From Promicromonospora sp042731755 (GTDB lineage: Bacteria; Actinomycetota; Actinomycetes; Actinomycetales; Cellulomonadaceae): 64,000 nucleotides of DNA. Of the stretch, positions 59,126 through 64,000 are shown piece after piece. The stretch is from NCBI RefSeq assembly GCF_042731755.1, contig NZ_JBHWLR010000001.1, positions 186,001 through 250,000 of the forward strand, given 5' to 3'. The position numbers and the translations under genes are program-made. The notes beneath the pieces are model-generated. The model saw only the letters and a list, made by a program, of their open reading frames with translations, had not been told where the DNA came from and made no database searches. How positions within the stretch are numbered: position 1 is the stretch's first letter; each line of letters begins with the position of its first letter.

Positions 59126-60045
59126 CCGCCACCGTCACGGCGACCGCCACCCGCGCCGCGACCGCCGTCGCCCGCCGGCCCCGCAACCAGCTCTGGCCCG
59201 CCCTCGGCATGATCGCCCCCGCGGCCCTCGGGTTCCTGGTCTTCTACCTCTACCCGACGCTGCGCGGCGCCTACCTGTCGTTCACCGAGTACAACGTGCT
59301 GGGCAGCCCCGTCTTCGTGGGCCTGCGCAACTACGTCGACATGGCCCAGGACGACGTCTTCTGGAACGCCGTCCGCGTCACGTTCCTCTACGTGGTGCTG
59401 AACATCGGGTTCCAGACCGTCCTCGCCGTCGGGCTGGCGGTCCTCATGCACCGCCTCACCAAGTCGGTGCTGATCCGCGGCAGCCTGCTGCTGCCCTACC
59501 TCATCGCCAACGTCGTCGTGGCCCTGCTGTGGTTCTGGATGCTCGACTACAACATCGGCATCGTCAACGCCGTGATCGACGCGATCGGGCTGCCCAAGGT
59601 CGCCTTCTTCGGCGACGAGGCGTGGACCGTCGCCACCATCGCGGGCGTCAACACCTGGCGGCACCTGGGCTACACCGCCCTCCTGGTGTTCGCCGGCCTG
59701 CAGATGATCCCGGCGAGCGTCTATGAGGCGGCCGCCGTCGACGGCGCGGGGGAGTGGCGCACCTTCTGGCGCATCACCCTGCCGCTGCTGCGGCCGGTGC
59801 TCGTCCTCGTGCTGGTCATCACGGTCACCGGCGCCTTCCAGGTCTTCGACACGGTGGCCGTGACCACCGCCGGCGGGCCCGGCAACGCCTCCCGCGTGCT
59901 CCAGCTCTACATCTACGAGCAGGCGTTCGCCCGCGGGCACTTCGGCTACGCGTCCGCCATGTCCGTGGTCCTGTTCCTCATCCTCGCCGGGGCCGCCTTC
60001 GCGCAGATGCGACTGCTGCGCGCCGGCGAGTCCGACCTCTCCTGA
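59122..60045 (+). CDS. Sugar ABC transporter permease, MalF/UgpA type
   Basis: A 307-residue permease beginning at GTG 59122, overlapping the hydrolase stop. It has about six membrane helices and the EAA loop YEAAAVDGAGEWRTFWRITLP (about residues 200-220). The next permease starts at or just after its stop. With the binding protein and the hydrolase it forms a hydrolyse-and-import unit. Confidence 0.93.
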   Translation: MTATVTATATRAATAVARRPRNQLWPALGMIAPAALGFLVFYLYPTLRGAYLSFTEYNVLGSPVFVGLRNYVDMAQDDVFWNAVRVTFLYVVLNIGFQTVLAVGLAVLMHRLTKSVLIRGSLLLPYLIANVVVALLWFWMLDYNIGIVNAVIDAIGLPKVAFFGDEAWTVATIAGVNTWRHLGYTALLVFAGLQMIPASVYEAAAVDGAGEWRTFWRITLPLLRPVLVLVLVITVTGAFQVFDTVAVTTAGGPGNASRVLQLYIYEQAFARGHFGYASAMSVVLFLILAGAAFAQMRLLRAGESDLS

Positions 60046-60056
60046 TGGGAGCGCAC

Positions 60057-60938
60057 ATGCGTACACGGATCACCTGGGGCCGGCTGCTCGCCTGGGTCGT
60101 GCTGTGGTTCTTCGTGCTGGCCACCGTGCTGCCGTTCTACTGGATGCTGCGCACCGCGTTCTCGGACAACCAGGCGCTCGCCGCCCAGTCCTTCTCGCTG
60201 CTGCCCGCCGACTTCACGCTCGGCCCGTTCAAGCGGGTGTTCGGCCTGGCCACACCCGAGGAGGCGATGGCGGAGGGCGGCTCGGGCGCGTCGCTGAGCT
60301 TCTGGCTCTACCTGCGCAACTCGCTCGTGGTCGCCACGGCCGTGACGGTGGGCCAGGTGCTGTTCTCCTCGATGGCGGCCTACGCCTTCGCGCGGCTGAG
60401 CTGGCCGGGGCGGGACGCCTGGTTCGCCGTCTTCCTCGGGGCGCTCCTGGTGCCGCCGATCTTCACCTCGCTGCCGAACTTCCTGACGATCAAGTCGCTC
60501 GGCCTGCTCAACACGCTGCCCGGGATCATGCTGCCGAGCCTGTTCATGACGCCGTTCGCGATCTTCTTCATGCGGCAGTTCTTCCTCGGCATCCCGAAGG
60601 AGATCGACGAGGCGGCGATGATCGACGGCGCCCAGCCCTGGCGCATCTTCTTCCGGATCATCCTGCCGATCTCGGCGGCGCCGGTCACCACGCTCGGCAT
60701 CCTCACGTTCATCAACACCTGGAACGACTACTTCTGGCCGCTCCTGGTGGGCCAGACGGAGGAGTCCAAGGTGCTCACCGTGGCCCTCGGGGTCTTCCGC
60801 TCGCAGACGCCGCAGGGCGCGCCCGACTGGGCCGGGCTCATGGCCGCGTCCCTCGTCGCGGCCCTGCCCATCGTGATCCTCTACGCCGTCTTCGGCCGCC
60901 GGGTCATCAACTCCATCGGTTTCTCCGGCATCAAGTAG
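60057..60938 (+). CDS. Sugar ABC transporter permease, MalG/UgpE type
   Basis: A 293-residue permease. ATG 60057 is preferred because GGGAG lies 6 bases upstream; ATG 60045, sharing one base with the previous stop, would add four residues. Six membrane helices are predicted, and the EAA loop is DEAAMIDGAQPWRIFFRIILP. It partners the preceding MalF-type subunit; no ATPase gene follows. Confidence 0.93.
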   Translation: MRTRITWGRLLAWVVLWFFVLATVLPFYWMLRTAFSDNQALAAQSFSLLPADFTLGPFKRVFGLATPEEAMAEGGSGASLSFWLYLRNSLVVATAVTVGQVLFSSMAAYAFARLSWPGRDAWFAVFLGALLVPPIFTSLPNFLTIKSLGLLNTLPGIMLPSLFMTPFAIFFMRQFFLGIPKEIDEAAMIDGAQPWRIFFRIILPISAAPVTTLGILTFINTWNDYFWPLLVGQTEESKVLTVALGVFRSQTPQGAPDWAGLMAASLVAALPIVILYAVFGRRVINSIGFSGIK

Positions 60939-60958
60939 CCGGGCCAGAAAGGAACACC

Positions 60959-62287
60959 ATGAAGCGAAAGATGCTCGCGGGCGCCGTCGCCCTCGCGTCC
61001 CTGTCCCTGACCGCCTGCGCGGGCGGGTCGTCCGGCGCCGAGGCGGAGGGCCAGATCGACTACTGGCTCTGGGACTCGAACCAGCAGCCCGCCTACCAGC
61101 AATGCGCCGACGCCTTCCACGAGGCCAACCCCGACCTGACGGTCAAGATCACGCAGCGCGGGTGGGACGACTACTGGTCGGCGCTGACCACCGCGTTCTC
61201 GTCGGGCACCGGCCCGGACGTGTTCACCGACCACGTGTCCAAGTACCCCGAGTTCGTGGCGAACGGGCAGCTCCTGGCCCTCGACGACCACATCGCCGAC
61301 GTCGACCTCGACCAGTACTCGGCCGGCCTCGCGGACCTGTGGGTCGCGCAGGACGGCAAGCGGTACGGCCTGCCGAAGGACTGGGACACCGTCGCGATCT
61401 TCTACAACCAGGAGATGGTCAAGGACGCCGGGCTGACCGAGAAGGACATGCAGGACCTCGACTGGAACCCGGACGACGGCGGCAGCTACGAGGAGGCCAT
61501 CGCGCGCCTGACCGTCGACGCGAACGGCGTGCGCGGCGACGAGCCGGGCTTCGACAAGGAGAACGTCGCGGTCTACGGCCTGGGCATCCCCGGCGCCGGG
61601 TACGAGAACGGCCAGACCGAGTGGAGCATGTACACCGCCACCACGGGCTGGACCCACACGGACGAGAACCCCTGGGGCACGCACTACAACTACGACGACC
61701 CGCGCTTCCAGGAGACCATCGCCTGGTGGTACTCCCTGATCGAGAAGGGTTACGCCCCGCCGCTGGAGACCACGATCGGCGCGTCGGTGAACGACAACTT
61801 CGGCGCGGGCAAGTCCGCCATCAACATCAGCGGCGACTGGATGCTCTCGACCTACTTCGGCTACGACGGCGTCGACGTTGGGCTGGCGCCCACGCCCACC
61901 GGCCCGAACGGGAAGCGCGCGAGCATGTTCAACGGCCTGGCCGACTCCGTCTGGGCGGGCACGGACAACCCCGAGGGCGCGGCGAAGTGGGTCGCGTTCC
62001 TGGGCTCGACCGACTGCCAGGACCTCGTGGGCGCCGCCGGCATCGTGTTCCCGGCGATCACCAGCTCGGCCGAGATCGCCACGGAGGCGTTCGCCGAGAA
62101 GGGGATCGACGTCTCGCCGTTCACCACCCACGTCGAGGACGGCACCACGTTCCTGTTCCCGGTGACCGACCACGCCTCGGACGTGCACGCGATCATGACC
62201 CCCGCGATGGACGAGGTGCTGGGCGGCAAGGCCGACGTCAGCTCGCTGACCGAGGCCAACGAGCAGGTCAACGCCCTGTTCGACTGA
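60959..62287 (+). CDS. Sugar ABC transporter substrate-binding lipoprotein
   Basis: A 442-residue family 1 binding protein with AAAGGA before ATG 60959 and lipobox LTAC. The body shares long matching segments with the orphan binding protein at 15421 (WDDYW, YPEFV, GLPKDW, WNPDDGG, GVRGDEPGFDKEN, DSVWAGT). It closes the glycosidase-importer operon, and its last 20 bases overlap the convergent AraC gene. Its ligand is probably the product of the GH-D hydrolase. Confidence 0.93.
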   Translation: MKRKMLAGAVALASLSLTACAGGSSGAEAEGQIDYWLWDSNQQPAYQQCADAFHEANPDLTVKITQRGWDDYWSALTTAFSSGTGPDVFTDHVSKYPEFVANGQLLALDDHIADVDLDQYSAGLADLWVAQDGKRYGLPKDWDTVAIFYNQEMVKDAGLTEKDMQDLDWNPDDGGSYEEAIARLTVDANGVRGDEPGFDKENVAVYGLGIPGAGYENGQTEWSMYTATTGWTHTDENPWGTHYNYDDPRFQETIAWWYSLIEKGYAPPLETTIGASVNDNFGAGKSAINISGDWMLSTYFGYDGVDVGLAPTPTGPNGKRASMFNGLADSVWAGTDNPEGAAKWVAFLGSTDCQDLVGAAGIVFPAITSSAEIATEAFAEKGIDVSPFTTHVEDGTTFLFPVTDHASDVHAIMTPAMDEVLGGKADVSSLTEANEQVNALFD

Positions 62288-63128
62288 CCGGGAGGCGCGG
62301 CTGGTCGTGCTGGTTCTCGCGCCGGTACGCCGCCGGAGGCACGCCGCAGACGTCGCCGAACGCGGTGTAGAACCGGCTCACGGAGCTGAAGCCGGACTCT
62401 GCCGCGACGTCGGCGACCGGCAGGCCCGTGGTCACCAGCAGCCGCCGCGCCTCGGCCAGCCGGCACCGGGTGAGGTAGTCGACCATGGTGGTGTGCACGA
62501 CCTTGCGGAACTGGGCCATGGCGTAGTTGGGGTGCAGCCGCACGGTCCGTGCGACGTCCGCGACGGTGAGCGGTTCGCGGAAGTGCTCGGCGATGTGGCG
62601 CACCATCGCCAGCACCTGGCGCAGGGCCGGGTCGCCGGCTGCGAACTGCCGCACCGGCTGCCCCGGTGTGGCCAGTCCGAGCCGGCGCACCCGGGCCTCG
62701 ATCTCCAGCATCGCGATGCGACGCAGCTCGGGCTGGTCACCCGACAGGTCGGCGGCCCACTGCGTGAAGTTCGCCGGGTCGGTCGTCAGCGCCGCCTCCG
62801 GCGGTGAGATCAGCGGCATGCCGGACAGCAGACGGCCGACCAGGGCGGCGGGCAGTCCCCAGCCGAGGAAGGTCGAGAACGGCACGTGCACCCAGTGCGC
62901 CCGGGTCGCCGTGCTGGCGATGAGCTGGTGGGGCACCGCCGCCCAGAACGCCGCGACCGACCCGGGGCCGATCTCGACCGGCACGCCACCGAACAGGTAG
63001 AGCATCGTGCCGCCCTCGGTGACGAGGTTGATCTCCAGGTCGTCGTGCTGGTGGGCGGTGCCCATCAGGGTGGGGCGGCCCGACCAGCTCAGGAGAGCGG
63101 ACGGCTCGATCTCGATCTGCGACATCAT
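62268..63128 (-). CDS. AraC-family transcriptional regulator
   Basis: A 286-residue regulator. ATG 63128 or the next ATG (63125) follows GGGGGCAG. The N-terminal cupin (HQHDDLEINLVTEGGTMLYLFGG, GSVAAFWAAVPHQLI) senses a ligand. The C-terminal 100 residues contain two helix-turn-helix motifs (LTVADVARTVRLHPNYAMAQFRKV and PVADVAAESGFSSVSRFYTAFGDVCGV). It lies convergent with the glycosidase-importer operon and divergent from a Gfo/Idh gene, so it probably controls both. Confidence 0.9.
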   Translation of the reverse strand: MMSQIEIEPSALLSWSGRPTLMGTAHQHDDLEINLVTEGGTMLYLFGGVPVEIGPGSVAAFWAAVPHQLIASTATRAHWVHVPFSTFLGWGLPAALVGRLLSGMPLISPPEAALTTDPANFTQWAADLSGDQPELRRIAMLEIEARVRRLGLATPGQPVRQFAAGDPALRQVLAMVRHIAEHFREPLTVADVARTVRLHPNYAMAQFRKVVHTTMVDYLTRCRLAEARRLLVTTGLPVADVAAESGFSSVSRFYTAFGDVCGVPPAAYRRENQHDQPRLPVSRTGR

Positions 63129-63281
63129 CTGCCCCCGAGTGCCTGAGGATCCTGGAAGAACCGGCTTGGATCCGTGAAGAGTTCGCCGATCGTAGGTACG
63201 TAGGGTCAAGGCCGTCAACGCGGCCGCCGGCCGTCGTCGCGCCCCCGGCCGCATCGCCGCGGCCCAGGACAAGGAGCATCT

Positions 63282-64000
63282 GTGTTCACACTTGGCATCG
63301 TCGGAGCCGGGCAGTTCGCCGGGCAGTTCGTCAAGCTCTGGAACCTCCACCCCGGCGTCGGGGACATCTACGTCACCGACCTGCTGCCCGAGCGCGCCGA
63401 GAAGCTCGTCGGCGAGTACGACCTCGCCGGGACCGTCCCGTCCTTCGAGGCCCTGCTCGCCTCCGACGTCGACGCCATCGCGATCTTCACGCAGCGCTGG
63501 ACGCACGGGCCCCTGGTGGTCCAGGCGCTGCGCGCCGGCAAGCATGTCTACTCCTCGGTGCCGATGGCCGTCTCCGAGCCGGAGATCGAGGCCATCGTCG
63601 ACGCGGTCCGGGAGACCGGGCTGACCTACATGATGGGCGAGACGAGCTACTACAACCCGGCGACCGTCCACGCCCGCGACCAGGCCGCGAAGGGCGCCTT
63701 CGGCCGGCTGTTCTACGCCGAGGGCGACTATCTGCACGACATGGACCTCGGCTTCTACGACGCGTACCGGTACAGCGGCGGTGAGAACTGGAAGTCCACC
63801 GCGAGCTACCCGCCCCTGATGTACCCCACGCACTCCCTGGGCGGGATCCTCGGCGCCTGGCAGACGCACGCGACCAGCGTCTCGGCGATCGGCGTGCTCG
63901 ACGACCGCGGGGACGGGGTGTTCGACAAGGACGTGAGCCAGTTCGCCAACGACTTCTCCAACGCCACCGCGCTGTTCGAGGCCGCCGGGGGCGGCGCGTT
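63282..64000 (+). CDS. Gfo/Idh/MocA-family oxidoreductase, 3' truncated by window end
   Basis: A frame of at least 239 residues starting at GTG 63282 with AAGGAG at ideal spacing and running off the window. The Rossmann motif GIVGAGQFAGQF is at residues 5-16. Where most members have the catalytic EKP, this one reads KHVYSSVPMAVS, so the usual Lys is replaced. The later segment YPPLMYPTHSLGGIL gives the active-site His region. It is divergent from the AraC gene and probably processes the sugar imported by the preceding operon. Confidence 0.88.
   Translation, partial: MFTLGIVGAGQFAGQFVKLWNLHPGVGDIYVTDLLPERAEKLVGEYDLAGTVPSFEALLASDVDAIAIFTQRWTHGPLVVQALRAGKHVYSSVPMAVSEPEIEAIVDAVRETGLTYMMGETSYYNPATVHARDQAAKGAFGRLFYAEGDYLHDMDLGFYDAYRYSGGENWKSTASYPPLMYPTHSLGGILGAWQTHATSVSAIGVLDDRGDGVFDKDVSQFANDFSNATALFEAAGGGA

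Noticed and set aside
1..64000. tRNA, rRNA, CRISPR arrays, prophage or insertion sequences
   Set aside because: No cloverleaf, repeat-spacer pattern, integrase or transposase motif was noticed on either strand.

Overview
The window is very GC-rich, with strong G/C bias at third codon positions, frequent GTG starts, GTGA/ATGA stop-start overlaps and many apparently leaderless promoters. This points to a high-GC actinobacterium. The load of secreted carbohydrate-active proteins and sugar ABC importers would fit the Micrococcales (for example Promicromonosporaceae), but the lineage is inferred, not shown by a marker gene. There is no rRNA, tRNA, CRISPR array, transposase or prophage. A 10-N assembly gap with a poly-G artefact lies at 39980-40085, so order across it is a scaffolding inference.

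Region 1 (1-9.6 kb) holds housekeeping and regulatory genes: a truncated DUF1877 protein, a probable 27-residue peptide gene with a perfect terminator, a methyltransferase, an XRE regulator with a small paralogue of its own sensor domain, a HAD phosphatase, a secreted protein, an M20 amidohydrolase, a fused anthranilate synthase preceded by a tryptophan leader peptide and attenuator, and an ABC-F ATPase.

Region 2 (9.7-30.3 kb) is carbohydrate related. An AraC regulator sits beside an FAD oxidoreductase and a binding protein/permease/permease sugar importer, followed by an orphan second binding protein. Three minus-strand genes then encode secreted proteins: a sorbosone-dehydrogenase-like propeller with PKD domains, a xylose-isomerase-like TIM barrel, and a 1104-residue fusion of PA14, dehydrogenase propeller, CBM6-like module, DUF1080 (3-keto-disaccharide hydrolase) and an Ig-like tail. 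A LacI regulator lies next to them. A 29-bp sequence occurs in exact inverted copies upstream of the secreted operon and of an NMT1/THI5-type ABC importer with a Gfo/Idh oxidoreductase. A diverged third copy precedes a stand-alone LarE C-terminal-like protein. I read this as one regulon for extracellular oxidative attack on a glycoside followed by uptake and further redox processing. It is the best candidate here for an undescribed system.

Region 3 (30.2-40.9 kb) is mixed: a secreted protein with paired palindromic operators, an epoxide hydrolase divergent from a CGNR zinc-finger protein with duplicated operators between them, a large secreted subtilase, small membrane and hypothetical proteins, an APH-type kinase, a GPP34 (GOLPH3-like) protein, the assembly gap and an alpha/beta hydrolase.

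Region 4 (41-56.3 kb) holds recC-recB-recD as an overlapping operon, a small membrane protein, a protein made of four tandem cold-shock domains, an AfsR-like regulator, a secreted NlpC/P60 protein lacking the usual catalytic His, and a YdcF-like membrane protein.

Region 5 (56.3-64 kb) is a second glycoside locus: a secreted clan GH-D-like hydrolase, two permeases, a binding protein related to the orphan at 15.4 kb, a convergent AraC regulator and a Gfo/Idh oxidoreductase cut by the window end. Neither sugar importer has its own ATPase, so both probably share an MsmK-type ATPase encoded elsewhere.
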